From Ascaris suum (lineage: Eukaryota; Nematoda; Chromadorea; Rhabditida; Ascarididae): a DNA stretch of 64,000 nt. The notes under the pieces were generated by a model. That model saw only the letters and a program-made list of their open reading frames with translations, was not told where the DNA came from and searched no databases. The stretch covers positions 6,204,001 to 6,268,000 of the forward strand of contig CM024186.1 in assembly GCA_013433145.1 (NCBI GenBank). Direction: 5' to 3'. Every line of letters starts with the position of its first letter. Positions within the stretch are counted from its first letter, which is position 1. A program made the position numbers and the translations under genes. Shown here one piece after another: positions 47,420 through 62,520 of the stretch.

Positions 47420-50400
47420 CACAAACCCTGATGGAAAGCAGAGAGGGTTGAATGGCAAAGGACGCATCACACTCTTAGGTGAACCTTGAGGTTGCCTTCC
47501 GATGCTGTTTTTATGTAAGCGATTCTGATCGCTCACGTTTATTTGAGAAGTGTACACGACGAAATGTCAGTGATTTGTTTCGCTCATCCCTCCCTCTCTC
47601 TTTGCCACCATCAGTAAACACATACAATCACAAATTGAAACATTGATGACTCGAAACCACGTCTTGCATATATACAAAAAAGTGTACACGTATATTATGG
47701 TGTTATTTGTGTTGGTGTAAATGCAATCGTCGAAAATGTCAATTAGACGTTGAAAATAATGGCGCAATCTTATCTCGTCACCTGAAATGACATTGAAAAA
47801 AGGACATCAGCCTGTCTGCCATTATGCTGATTGACTGTGATAGGAAATACAAGAATTGGCAATTCGAAAATCCATTATTTTTGAATGCATCACCGAAAGC
47901 ATTTTGACATTTAAACATTTGAAATCGTTTAGCATTTCACTGTGCCAAGATGCATGAAGTCTATTTCCGATGAAAACGAACAGAAGGAACAATGTTGTGG
48001 AAAATATCCACACGTTCATTGACGAATTTGGAGGTGGAAAATTTCGTTAATGTCGCATTTTAATATCGTCGCAACGCCAAGCTTCGCATTCCATAAACGT
48101 AAGAAAAACAATAAAATCCCCAGAGGCGGCGAAGAAAATGAGTTACTGCTCGTGCATTGATAGAATTCTATTATGCAAGAACGAATAATTGTCGTATGAC
48201 ATTTGAATATTGACAGAACAAATTTTTGACAGATTGACGGATAAACTTTGAAAAGAAGTTTGCACCTTAAGAAATTCATATAATTGAGTAGCAGAAGTTA
48301 CGGAACTTAGAGCGAAATCCACCTTCCTATTATAAAAGAATTTTATCAGCCAATGTGAACCTAAAGATAACGGTCACCCATTTCGTTGTACTCTCGACTA
48401 TAACAATAATTTCGTCAAAAATAAAAACCTAAAATTTGTCCTACCTAACGCTATGTCATTTCACCTGCTTTACAACTCAGATCTAATTTATTAACTATTC
48501 GCATATAGCTGCAGCATTATTCTGCTTTTTATTCATATCTTATCATGACAATTTCGAAAAATACAACAAATAATAAGGAAAGGTTCGATTTTCTACAAGT
48601 AAATGCTATCCATGAACGCAAAAAATTTGATTATGAATCGAGTTGTCAATGAAAAAATTTCTGCAAAAAATCAGTGAATTGTAGACGATGAAAATTTTAA
48701 GAACAAAGAATACACTTCGCTATCCATATGAAAACCTTAGAAATTTAGTGATGGGTCTCTCTCAAAGGAAATGAGTGATTTTTATTGCATTTTCAAAGGT
48801 CGATGACCCGATTTCAATCCAACAATCGTCATACGACTTCTTATCGAGTTTACTTAAATAGCAAATCTAAAAGTCTATTCAAACAGTCGTAAATGTTTAA
48901 AAATAAAAATACAGAGTAGTTTTAAAGAATTCTTTAGCTCGTTATAACATGAGAGAGGTAACAAGTTAAGAAAACATTAAATAACCACTAAAGGAGGCAA
49001 TCGGAAAGAGGCATTCCTCAGTATAAGAAGTATGCAAAAAATTGATCAAAGAAATCATTTCGAAAGTGGTTACTTGAGGTACTATTATTGCAGAGGTAAC
49101 TAGCACACAACGTTTAATATTGTGTGAACACTTCCAAGTGCAAATAAGTAGCTCGAGCTAGGACTTGAAGTACGACTTGACTAGCAGTTAGCTTGTTGGA
49201 GACCATAAGCTTAACTGGAAATATTTTGTAAAATGCACAGCAACCAATCTTGGCATGCTAATATATAGCATATCCTTCCTATAAGAAGATGGTAACTTTC
49301 TTATGTAATGCGTCTATCTAATGACGCCGAGAATTAATGCCGTAGTAAAGAATTAGTACATTCAAAACTTCTCTACAGTCTCGCTACAAAAAAAACGTCC
49401 ATATACCGTATTCCTCAAATATAAACCCTTCTCAAGGAGAAGCACAATACTGAAGTGCTGCACTATTAATTATAAGTTCTTTCTCCAAGGACCATATCTA
49501 TTCAAGAACCCTTCAAAGTTTCTGCTTGAAAACGCCAAAACTTCGTAGCATGGTGGCACGCGACATCAATACGATGTTTTAGTCAAATTCCCAGTTACAT
49601 AGACGCAATATTAAAAGCGCTGTCGAAATTAATGCTAAAATGACAGGAAAAAGTAAATCAAAGAGTGATAGTGAAACGACTGTATAGAACGAGACAGTCC
49701 TATAAAATTCGAAAAACACTCACAAATACAAATAAATTAGAGCACACTAACCTAATCATCGACCAACAGAGAAATCTGAAGAAAAATAATAACCATATGT
49801 ATCAACAATTCTGTGCACTTCATTTCTAATATATTTCTGCTTATTATTCATCGAAATATTAGACCACTCGGAAAGCAACCTTCTGCTCTATATCCTCCAC
49901 TGAATGGTCAGGGTCCTTCCTCCCCTTTCTCCTACATTCAAATCTTCCACGACCTAAGCGCGCATAACAATCCATATTGTAAATCCTTTAAAAAAGGAAA
50001 ACAAAGCGACGGAAATAAAAGATAGTACTTAAAATTTTTTCGATATTGGAGCGAATTTATCGTAGCTATCTGGGCGGGTATCGCGTGAACCTACACGTCA
50101 TTCTGCAAAGGTCATTTAGCTGTCCCCAACTAAAGAACCATACAGAGAACGTTTTCGCAGCAACCAAGAAAAGATTCACTACATGAAGATACACACCACA
50201 TGCACCTACACATCCATACATACATCCACATACACACATACAGACACACTCAAACTCACACATATATAAGCGCAAAAAAGCAAAACATGCATGCATATAC
50301 ATTACGCAAATAGATGCAACTTACACGTAAATAATAATGATAGCAGGCAGTTATTAACGCAGAGGATTTGACAGCGCATAAACTATGCATCTTGGGAACA

Positions 50401-53400
50401 AAATTCTTTTTATTTCAATCATAAACAGCGTCACTGCACAACTAACCAAAGCTCAACTTCACTTACCAAATAATATAGAGATAATAGTAAAATTTCTGAA
50501 ATACATTCGCGATTAAATGGACGAGTTTTGGTTCTATTATTAAATCCAACACCTCTGTGAAGCACCACAACCAAAAAGTGAACCAACGAAAAGAAAATAC
50601 GTATGTGAGTGGAACTTCCGCTGAAATATGTGCGGTTCTGGGTTAATTATGAAATTATCCAACAGGCTTCGATGAAAGTACAACCCGACATGTAAATTTA
50701 TACAAGAGTTGCAAATGGGCTAAGCGGAGTTGCAGCGAACGAAAAAGGATCTCATAAGTGGCTTTCAAATCATTTAGACATTCATACGATGCTAGTTTGA
50801 ACGATCTTCTCCTCGGACACAATTATGCCTCTCCGGAAAATTCGGCATTGCGGCCAAAAAAAAATTCAGGATGGCTTAAATTATGGAAGCGAATAGTCCT
50901 TATTATAGCATCTTTCGATTAGAGCAATTGGAATTTCTGTTGCTTCCTTGGGCGTTCAAATCTCTCTATGCAATAATACAGCATATTTGAGATCGCTTTG
51001 GACACCTGATCGGGAATATTTGATTGTGGAATATTTATTAACCAAACTCTTCATTTTGAGCAATGTTTTGCGAATATTTCAATAGTTCTATAATTCGACC
51101 ATTATTTAGATTCGTGTTATATCGTAAAATTTTCCAAAAAATGAGTTGTCCCTATCGAGGGTAAGAACTTTCGATGCATAGGTACATACACTATTGGACT
51201 ACTCCACTAAAATATTCAATCATTGCTCATGAAAGTTCATCGAAAATTCCATTGAGATTTTCTTAGCAAAATTGAACTTTGGAAACATCAATCAAAAAAG
51301 TTGGCTAAAAAGCTGAAAATAGATTGTAGAACGAAGTGTTATCCAATAACTATTTTCAAACTATTATAATAAACGCTGATTATTACGTCGAAATGAATAG
51401 CCACCGCCAACAGTTAATGTATATTTTCAAATAAAAACAAGAAGAACACTAAATGTTCCATTAAAAGCAGTCTACCATCCCTGCCAGCAACGGCGAAACC
51501 ACACTGGCATTGCAAACAAAACCACGGCGAATCACATATCACATATGTATACTTTCCATTAATGCCATCGAGCGATCAAAAAAAAAGTGATTTGACCGAA
51601 TCAATTCGATTGAGCGGCAAAGAAAATGAAAAAACATCCGAGCCGGTCAAATAATTTTAACGAAAGAAGTGACCACAGCAAAGCGTTCGAAAAGACTGCT
51701 TTGCTGCAAGAAGTGTCATAGAAATTATAATAAGAGTCAAAATGAATACAAGGTCAATGCTAACTGAAGCTTCAAAATATAGTCATATGCTAATCTCAAC
51801 TCTGGCACTATATCACCACCGTCTAGTAACGACCATGCCGCCATATCGTGATACGCGGAGGAGAAAAAGAGGAGAGGCAGGTTGAAGGCAGCGAAAAAAA
51901 AATTGCCTCTCTAAATGCTGATGATGCCACCGAGAGTATATATCATCATAGCACAGGTAAAGTGTAGGTAAAAAGCAGAAACATTCACTGCATCTTTAGC
52001 TGATGAATAATTTACTGCAATGGTTACGAGCTTTAAACTTTTAAAGTGAGCCATAGTTTTCTATACAAAAATTACTAACATTTGAACTGCGGAGGTGACA
52101 AGAAAAAAATGCCAGTTCAAGTTCACAGAAAACTTTAGGTGGATCAACCGATGCCTCTTTATGCCTTGATCTTTATCTGTGGCATATATGTGCACGCGAT
52201 AAAATCGTCGAGTTGTAGCGATATTTTAAGGCATCGTGAGGTGGCAAGAAAAATGGAGCTAGCAGTATAGAAAATATATGTGCTATTTTTGTTGAAGAAG
52301 CTAAAAGGATGCGAAACATGGTCGACTTGTTTTATTGTAAGCCAAAAACGGTAAGCGAACATCACAATTTCATATTATTACGTATGAGACCAAAAATTTC
52401 AGTTCCTCGTATGCCACTATGAACGGAAATCTTAGGACAATATAGATCGTGGATAATCGTTGACCGAGGCACTCGTTGAGTGATGTGGATCGACGGAAAG
52501 GAATGAAAGAGGAGAACATTTAAGGTAATCTAAATTCGGGAGAATATTCACCAATAACAATTACTAGAAGGAACATTCAACAAATTGGTGAATATATGCC
52601 TCATCGAACATAACTATCAAAAATGAAATTGATTCTATCTTAATTAATAAAGCGCACCTCTTGAGGGACAATAAAGCAATGCCGTACCTCACTACCATGT
52701 TTTAATATGCGAAGAGAAAATCAAGTATTTAGCAAAAGAATCCATGTTGATTTTTGTAAGAGATGCTCATGCAATGACTCATTTTGTCTAGCATAATCGA
52801 ACATTTCATCTTTACTATCAAACTCAAATCACGTTGAAGTGATGCATGTGGAAAGATGAGACAAAATCATCCTGTGCTTAGAAACTAGATTAGTACGGGA
52901 AGCTATGCAGCTAACGCAATAAGAGAAAAAAAAAACAAGGAGTGATGACCACGACTGATACTGCTCCAGGAAAAAAATTTATACGGTGATCTCGAATCTC
53001 ATTTGGAGCCATCCCTTTTCATGCAGATTAATTCAATTCGTGAGGTACTCAATTCGACCAGCCGTTTTCAGTAGCATTAATTCAGCTCGGCAGCACTTGC
53101 TTAGCTAAGCCTTAATTCAATTCAGGATCGCTCGTTCAGAACAGATAGCCTCTTGCCATTCGGATGATTCTGATTTTCAAAGTCCCAAATGGTAACACTT
53201 GTTGGGTAAGCAGATGATTTGTTGTGTAAGTTGATAAGAAAATAACTTATAGAAAATATATAAACATGAAAATAGCGAAAAATTCCGGCACTATTGAAAA
53301 ATGAAAAAGCACACAAAGATGTTAAAAAATCACGCTATGTACAATACAAAATCAGTTTTATTGCTCTCAAGCGCGACAGTGGAGTGACTGCAAGCAAAGA

Positions 53401-54301
53401 TGACATGAAAAAGATTTACAGAGATTTTCATATCAAAACTCTTCGTCTCGAAAGAAAGCTGTCTAGCTAAGTTTGATGGCATTTAATGATGCATTACCAC
53501 CAACTATGACAGACGAGGCACGAGATGCATTATATTTTCTGGACATATGAAAGCTGTTAAGCAAAGCTGGCACTACGGATGAGTCGATATTGGGGAGGAA
53601 AATATCAAAGTATTGAAGCAAAAATCATTACTTTGCTATGTGGAAAAAAGAGGATCGTGAAAACATTAAAACCATCGCTCCATACGCGCTCTTCTCGAAT
53701 ACAAGATGTTCACAAAAATCGTCACAGGTGAGCTAATCTGAGTTCAAGTAACGAATAAAACAAGTGGGGTCCAATAAAGTACAAACAACTGTGGAGCATA
53801 TGCTCACTCGGATCCAGATGCTCGGAAGAGAACGCATATACAGGCTTCTCATCAGCATAGTCTTTAGTGACTTCGAAAAAACATTTAACAAAAAAAATCA
53901 ATAACTGCAGCAATATCGGATCCTATAAATACGCTGCGGAAAAGTACTGCAAATGTAAACCCGCTGAAAAAGCGAACACAAAAATTTCCCTATGGGCAGA
54001 AGCTATATTCATGAAAATGAAGAGTGGAATGGATCTTCATCCAAGACCGCAGGAAATGGGAATAAGCAAGGAAGCAAACCTGTGAGTAATAAAGAAAGGA
54101 ACTCAATAAGCAAAGGTGACATAGGTGCGCCATATAAAATACTGAAGGGGATTATTTGAAACGAAATTAAAATCAAAGATCGTTGATTTTGCAATGATGT
54201 TTTTTCTTATGGAATAACTGAAAATAAAAAAATAAGCTATTGCTGAGGCGAAGAGGTTAAGCCAACATCGAAAATGCTACCCATTTTATGTGCGCACCTT
54301 C
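47415..54301. other. long AT-rich interval without a supportable gene
   Basis: I see no exon with two good splice sites. It contains a degenerate (CA)n/ACATAC microsatellite at about 50190..50270. If the exon at 58062..57836 belongs to RXR, this is intron. Confidence 0.35.
50190..50270. repeat. degenerate (CA)n microsatellite
   Basis: Alternating ACAC/ACATAC units with interruptions, ending in a short ATATAT. Confidence 0.8.
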
Positions 54302-54439
54302 CTAAACCGAAAGATCTCTAATGGCAGGAAACGGGTGTTTGGGAAGGTGATCTTGAATTATGATGGAAGCACGCGGCGTCTGCGATGTTGAAACGGAGAC
54401 AACAACAGTGGGCAATATTCGATTCATGTTGCTCTCTAC

Positions 54440-54568
54440 CTGACAAACCAATTCGACGTGTATCACAATCGACCAGGCAAAGTTTAGTGCTCCATTTAAC
54501 GTTCTGCACCGGTTAATGTGCACGTTCGTATGATGCCATTGGACAACACTCGAAGAAGACACATTTAC
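54440..54568 (-). CDS. candidate exon within a 133-codon open frame
   Basis: Acceptor ACCTATCTCGCAG, donor CAG|GTAGAG, exactly 43 codons in phase 0: VNVSSSSVVQWHHTNVHINR, CRTLNGALNFAWSIVIHVEL, VCQ. The frame stays open from 54703 to 54302, which is long for this composition. The plus strand also reads coding-like with two stops (TTTVGNIRFMLL, TNSTCITIDQAKFSAP), so strand is uncertain. Not recognised. Confidence 0.35.
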
Positions 54569-54882
54569 CTGCGAGATAGGTGAGCAGCAGTGAAGGCCGA
54601 AGGAAATGAGGAAGGGGAGTAGATGGCTATGAATATTTGTGAAATAATGTTTTTGAAACCCCTCGTTAGGCAGAAAATTCAAAACCAAACCAACTCCTCC
54701 CATGCTTATCTATCGGTCGTGCTGACATGGCAAGGACACCTAGATTCCCCATCATATGGCAATTCTTTGGCCTACAACTTTCGGTTATATGAACGAGGAC
54801 TCTGCTGCTTAAACCATCTCTATTCGCCAGCCCTTGATATATCTCCGCTGGTCAACAATTACCTCCACCCATCAAACTAGCT

Positions 54883-54948
54883 TCAGATGTGAATAGCGAA
54901 GCAGTTTTCTACTACCGTATTGTTTTCTTTAGAATATTTCAATATCAA
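54883..54948 (-). CDS. candidate terminal exon after 55921..55750
   Basis: Acceptor TTTCTTTTTCAG, phase 0 as left by the donor at 55750. It encodes LILKYSKENNTVVENCFAIH then I and TGA. Short, so chance is possible. Confidence 0.35.
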   Translation of the reverse strand: MILKYSKENNTVVENCFAIHI

Positions 54949-55749
54949 CTGAAAAAGAAAGTTTTGGGACAATGTCCATCATTACGCTAAGATATTTAAC
55001 TAAGAACATTCGAGCCGTTGCCTCAATTTGAGCTTTATAAACTTGAAATTCGGATATAATTGCAGATAGTTAATATAAAAAATGAGCATAGCAGAGACGA
55101 TGAAAAAGACAATAATGAATGAATGAAACGGGAATAGCCATACTATAATAATAATCAGAAGGAAAAAGTTTCCAATCAAAAAAAGCGAAAGAATAGAAAT
55201 AACAAAGAAAAGTAAAGTCTATTGGCAAAGATGTCATAGTGAAAATGAAGCAACGATTGCAAATTGAACATAAATTAACCATCATGATATTAATGAGTAT
55301 TATATAGAAATTACAATGGTATTATTGATCATGTATAGAGGATGAAAAAAGCCCACATCCAAAATGTTTCCGACCTAAAAAAATGGAATTTGTGACTAAA
55401 TGAGACAGAAATGTGGTATTGATTACGATGGAACAAGATGTGTCCACTAAATGCCATAACAGCGTTGAATTGTCAATGTTATTTTTGTCGTTTTTATTGC
55501 TAGTTTTCTCGTTTTTTTTTTTTGAAAATTGCAAATTAAAGATTTTTCATGAATCGTCTTTCGAAAACTATGCCAAAATTTTTGCCCGCAACAATTACAG
55601 TTAAAATTTCTCTGATTGTACGGCTTACTGTACCTAGCTGAGTCAAGTCGGTGGAAATTTTGAACAACCCACGCAGTATCTCGAAATCTCGTCCTCTGAT
55701 TTTATTCCTTTCGCCTTCTAAAGGTTTTCGACCACCTCATGAACGTTAC

Positions 55750-55921
55750 CTTTCGAAAATTTGATCTTGATTCGCACGCTTTACCTTGGAAATCTGCATA
55801 CGTTTCATGTAGGAAACTGCGCATTCGGTAGGTAAAAAAATACCCCGAGCAAGGTTTCGAAAGCTCCTCAGGCTTTTTCCGATCTTCATCGTAAGTCGGA
55901 ACTCGCTGAATGAGGCTAGAG
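55750..55921 (-). CDS. exon of an unrecognised gene, faintly HMG-box-like
   Basis: Strong acceptor AAGCTTTTCAG, donor AAG|GTAACG, 172 nt, phase 2 in and 0 out, open throughout and without a Met until late. It encodes SSLIQRVPTYDEDRKKPEEL then SKPCSGYFFTYRMRSFLHET and YADFQGKAC. The K-P-x-S-G-Y-F-x..R...L...Y pattern recalls the first helix of an HMG box, but the rest does not continue convincingly. It could share a gene with 58062..57836 only through a further exon, since phases 1 and 2 do not join directly. Confidence 0.5.
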
Positions 55922-56484
55922 CTGAAAAGCTTAGCTATACTTTTATCCTTTCCTAAACAAGTTTGCTTTGCAAAGATTAGACATCGACTAGAGGAGGAGA
56001 ATCACGCATGTATAACACCTCCGCCTGAGCTAGAGCTTGGAGCGCATCTCTCATTCTCGGTATTAGAGGGTTGCGTAATCGCTCATGGAACAGCCTAAAA
56101 AATAGCTAAAATTCAAAAGCTCGAACATAAGATCGAATTCGAACTGCTCCTTATTGACACCATTTAAAAAAACCTCTATGATGTATGCAGATATGACGAA
56201 AACTTATGCATATGTTGCACAAAGGTGAGTACAAAATAAAAGCGGTAGAAAGTAAAAGAATCTGATGAAAAAAACCGTCTCGGTTAGAAAAAATAGAAAC
56301 AAGATCTTTTACGCGGCCATAATATAGATAACTACAGTTCACTATGATCGCATGAAAGCTTTCATCCCAGATGCCCAAAATTTTGTTAAAACAATGCACT
56401 TCAATAAGACGCCTGATTAAAAAAATTTAAAACATTTCCGTGCTAGTGGATCGAATGCGGATCATACTAGTACTAGATACACGA

Positions 56485-56612
56485 ACTATAACAAATTCGG
56501 TTCGGCGTTTTACGAATTCTGCGCGAGGTCTAGCAAATTCGGTGCGAGTTTTAACGAATTTGCTGCAGGGATTGACAAACTCGATAGTGAATTGCATAAA
56601 TTCTGCTCTCAT
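56485..56612. repeat. 21-bp minisatellite, about six imperfect units
   Basis: Successive units begin AATTCGGTTCGG, AATTCTGCGCGAG, AATTCGGTGCGAG, AATTTGCTGCAGG, AACTCGATAGTG, AATTCTGCTC, each 21 bp apart. On the minus strand the array is open and reads as heptapeptides (SKFVKTR, TEFARPR, AEFVKRR, TEFVIVR) inside a 65-codon frame (56624..56427). Confidence 0.85.
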
Positions 56613-56639
56613 ATGACTACGCAAACGTGATATCTAAAG

Positions 56640-57835
56640 ATAATATGATGTGAAAGATAATTTGACAAACTTTCAAACCAATATCACACTTCCTGCATGA
56701 CAAATATTTGACCGATCTATGCTTTACAACTATGCTGACAGCACTATGCGGCAGAAAAAGATCTCTAATCTACTACTAAACGTCTATATTTTGTATTACT
56801 ATTGGCACAATAAAAAATATCAATGAGATTTTTCTTTAACTGCAAATTCCTTAACTATATTTTACGATTAAAACATTTCAGCATAAAGAAACAAGCACCA
56901 CTTATAAAAATACAAACAAAATAGAATTAGCAAAAACTAATCAATCTTTATACTGTTGTGCATTGATCGCCAACAAAACAAATGCGTAACAGCATGGTCA
57001 CTGTTTAAAGGCTGTTCACAAAACTCCCTTTCGATGGCTGGCAAATCCGACACTGACCCACATCACTTTTCGCACCTTCAGCAAAACACAACATGATGAT
57101 GAATTTGAAATCTCCTTTACAGCATTCTGTAGGCGATATGAGGCTCTTTTTTTACGTTAATTCAGACAGAGCGGGTCGAAGTTTGTCTCATCCAACACTC
57201 ATCACAGCATTTATGTCAATTTCAAAATATTAAATTGATAACATAAGATAGGCGGTAAGCAAAGGCGACGGCCGTTCTTCCACTCATTCTTTTATTCGGC
57301 TTCAGCTGTCACCAACTTACAGCGAAAAAGCGGTAAAACATAAGGATGTATGGAGCTGAATGTAAAGTGGTTGCGAGCGATGACCGTCGAAGTGGGGAGG
57401 AGATTTAGAATAGGCGCGCAACGCCAGTCGTATCTTTCATATAATTGCTCTTAGTTGACTGTCCCAATTCGCAAGCACTACACATATAGCGCGCTCGATC
57501 ACGCATATTTTAGAACAAGGTAAACAAACTCAGTGCCATTACTTGCTACCATGAACACAACAAATAGACAAATATATAAACATGCAGTAGCAATCACTTC
57601 TGTCAAAGATCGAAATTAAATTTGCTACCTTTAAGTTGATATCAACACGTCAAATATCAGATGGGGATGATAATGCGGTGATAAACATAGAAATACTCAT
57701 AAATTATTATACAAAGCTGATAACTGATTAAGGATAGGGGTTCAATGAAAAGAAGAAATCACAACAATCGATATTCAGTAAAGCCATTCCAAAGTAATCA
57801 AGGCAGGCACATGATAAGTGATAAATAATACTGAC
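56640..57835. other. AT-rich, nothing recognised
   Basis: No exon or repeat that I can support. Confidence 0.35.
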
Positions 57836-58062
57836 CGTGGAACCATGCGACATTGAAGGGCGCGTTCACTTGGAAGTATGTGTTGAGCACCTGACTAACG
57901 TCATTAACACATGACGGCTGCTCTTGACAATCCCCGCGTTTTCGCTTGTTTTTAATTCTGCTCGATGCATATACACCTTCATCACTTGTTGCATTTATCC
58001 CAGGAGATGGTTGGAACCACTCACTGAGTGCAGCATCCATGCAGTCTATAATCTCTGCTGCC
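57836..58062 (-). CDS. internal exon, possibly RXR A/B region
   Basis: Acceptor GGGATTATTTCAG, donor CACG|GTCAGT, 227 nt, phase 2 in and 1 out. It encodes AAEIIDCMDAALSEWFQPSP, an NLS-like basic run (SSRIKNKRKRGDCQEQPS) and VLNTYFQVNAPFNVAWFH. Phase 1 is what the RXR exon at 42790 needs, and no better donor lies between. That link would span a 15-kb intron and is not proven; it could instead belong to the 55.7-kb gene. Confidence 0.62.
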
Positions 58063-59299
58063 CTGAAATAATCCCACTTCTCGTTTTAGGAACACCGTCT
58101 GACATTACAATCGAGACATGAATCGAAATGGCAACAATTGAGAAATGCATCGAATTAACGATGAATAGAAGTCGAGTCAACAAAAGCTTCAACGACAGAA
58201 GCATCGATCGACAAAGTGACCGTTATGTTTTCTGCGGCAATATGTGACGTTACCCTGCTGTCTGTACTCGTATGCACCGTAGCATTTGATTTTTAAACTA
58301 AGGACACCTTTCATGTTAACTCTGCATCGTTGAACAAAAACGAAACGTTTTTGATGAAGCATATTAAAATGCCTCGTATCACTATTCAACACTCAGTATA
58401 TCACTGCGTAAATACAACTTCCTTCTGTCGTCGGCTGCCAAATCGCAAGTTCAATCGTCGACCCAATTGCCGCCAGCGTTTTGCAGTCATCGTCTATCAT
58501 CAAACCTATCTGGAAGTGCATGCGATCGAAAATTAAGCTCATATGTGAAAGGCACTAAAAACATTCAATGCATACGTAAATTCTCGTGTAGCTATAATAA
58601 TTGGCAAGGACTTATCGTGATAAACATCCGTATATTTCGACCATCGGGTCAATCGCTTCGCCAAATAAATGGAAACACTGGTAAAACATCAAAGAGGGGC
58701 TCCTTTTAGAAGTGAGCAATTGTAGAGAACGTACGAAGAAAACCGTTGCTACGTCGGAGATGATCGAACTGGAACAAATTTGGCTTGCAAATTTCATCGC
58801 ATCTTCTAAGACCTATTAACACTTGGTATAAATCGTGATGAATAGAACATTTGTGGACATGGATAAAATAAATAGACGGATAGCGTGAATGGCAAAACAA
58901 TATAAAAATGAGGAACAAAAAAATATGGCAGCTGTCAACACTAGACGTTGTTCGCGTGTGGTTAAGCTACCCAAGTTTGAGGTGTTAGTATCAATGTTCC
59001 ATGCGCGATGTTTCTCCATTGCTATGATAAACACGCAAAACGATGTTGCATGCGCAGCTAACTAGCATTACCGTAAAATTTCAAAGTAGATCGCATTAAC
59101 TGGTTGACGATTTTGTAATGAAGAGGTCATATCCAGACAGGAAAACAAACGCTTCTGCTCAATTAACAAATACTTAATGCTATAATTTGAAATTTAAATT
59201 GCTGAATTGCTTTAATCGGAATAACTAATAATAGCAAGCTGCAAAGATTAAAAATATATTTACATATTTATATTTGTAAATATTTACATGTTACAACAA

Positions 59300-59300
<1 letters not shown>
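58063..59300. other. upstream flank, weak open frames only
   Basis: A 49-codon minus frame near 58540..58390 (MSLIFDRMHFQIGLMIDDDC...) and a plus frame over it (58330..58536) are both open; I cannot choose between them. Confidence 0.3.

Positions 59301-59302
<2 letters not shown>

Positions 59303-59373
<71 letters not shown>
59303..59373. repeat. (TA)n array, about 35 units
   Basis: Uninterrupted TA dinucleotides. Confidence 0.97.
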
Positions 59374-59374
<1 letters not shown>

Positions 59375-59667
59375 CACACAAGGTCTGCATAAATTTTCCA
59401 GTTCGACAAAAATAAGGATGAGTAGGAAGGACTGACTGAGATAAAGAAAGTAAAAAAATGGACCACAGTGAAGAAATAATGGAGAATAAGTAAGCGAAAG
59501 TGAATTGAACAGAGAATTTAAAATTGATAACATTTAAAAGTTTTATAACAGTAATAACACTGGCGATTTTATCGGTTATGGTAAATGAACGACGAATCTG
59601 TGAAAGAGGAACGAAGAACTGAATCAAGCAGCAACGGTGAACTAGAGGAACTATAGACGAAAAAGAA

Positions 59668-59907
59668 TTAAAGAAAGCAGGATAGTGAATCGCCAATTAT
59701 CAAGCCTTCAAAGAACGAAAAAGGTGATAAAGAAGTGCAGAAGCACGCGAGAGAGGCTGCTGACATGATATCCACCTCCACAGTTCTTTTGCCAACAACA
59801 ATGATGCATTCATACACCGAATGGCCTGACCACTCATGAAAACCCATTGCAAACGATCCTTTTTTCCGCAATGAGAATACTGCAACATCCAACGCGATCA
59901 ATCGCAA
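59668..59907 (-). CDS. 79-codon open frame, weak candidate
   Basis: Reads MRLIALDVAVFSLRKKGSFA, MGFHEWSGHSVYECIIVVGK, RTVEVDIMSAASLACF. An acceptor-like GATGTTGCAG lies inside it. Not recognised. Confidence 0.22.
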   Translation of the reverse strand: MRLIALDVAVFSLRKKGSFAMGFHEWSGHSVYECIIVVGKRTVEVDIMSAASLACFCTSLSPFSFFEGLIIGDSLSCFL

Positions 59908-60331
59908 ATATGCAAATTTTTGTCGTCTTAAAATGACTATTGCTCTTCTCGAAATTAATGCAACAGTTCGAAAGTCAGCAAAGGGAAATTATCGCTCGCC
60001 CATGAAGTTTCTTAATTTTAGCTTCAGTGGCACTAGCTGAATCCGCCGGACAGGCAGACAGGCAGACACGTGGATGCACGCAGACATTACGCAGCTGCAA
60101 TTCGCTTTCCAAATGCAAATTTGCAAAAGCACATGACAGTCAGCAAACAATTATTATTTTTTTCATCCCATCTTTTTCTCTTCCCCTGCCTCTCCGAAAT
60201 CACATTAAGCTTCTTTCAGAAAAAACGCAGTACTGAAATACGTGGGATTGTTTTGGTAATGGCCGAAATGAATGTAGTGGTGCCGAAAGTGGAAGAGGCA
60301 ATCACAAGGTCAAACGGGGATTAGGCGTAGC

Positions 60332-60691
60332 GTGGCCGTGCTGGCACGAATGCGCCGAAAACGGTTAAAACACGCGCTCATATGCTCGTGCAACATGCAC
60401 ACAACATTCATATTCCGTCATCTAGTCATCATTTCATATGGTTATCACAGTCTTATTGGAAAGTCTGAATTCAACTGCGGGTGGTTTTTTTATTTTTTTA
60501 CATTTTCAAATGAAGTAAAATTCAATCACTTCCGGCATTTGGTTGGCAATTGTGGTACGAACAGCGATAATATCTCCCTCAAATCCCTATTGGATCACTT
60601 TTTTGACGAAGTACTTTATCGACTGATGTTTACGATGATGAACCATAAGCAGGAGGGCAACCGTTCAAATGAAGAATATAAGACCTACTAG
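60332..60691 (+). CDS. 119-codon open frame, weak candidate
   Basis: The second half is protein-like: EVKFNHFRHLVGNCGTNSDN, ISLKSLLDHFFDEVLYRLMF, ending NRSNEEYKTY. No clear acceptor or domain. Preceded by shorter plus frames (60027.., 60070..) in other registers. Confidence 0.28.
   Translation: MAVLARMRRKRLKHALICSCNMHTTFIFRHLVIISYGYHSLIGKSEFNCGWFFYFFTFSNEVKFNHFRHLVGNCGTNSDNISLKSLLDHFFDEVLYRLMFTMMNHKQEGNRSNEEYKTY

Positions 60692-62520
<1,829 letters not shown>

Noticed and set aside
50066..50302. Cys-rich 78-codon minus frame (MYMHACFAF...)
   Set aside because: It is the translation of a degenerate CA microsatellite.
57798..57835. Extension of the 58062..57836 exon to a stop
   Set aside because: A good donor (GTCAGT) follows CACG and the residues after it are not protein-like.
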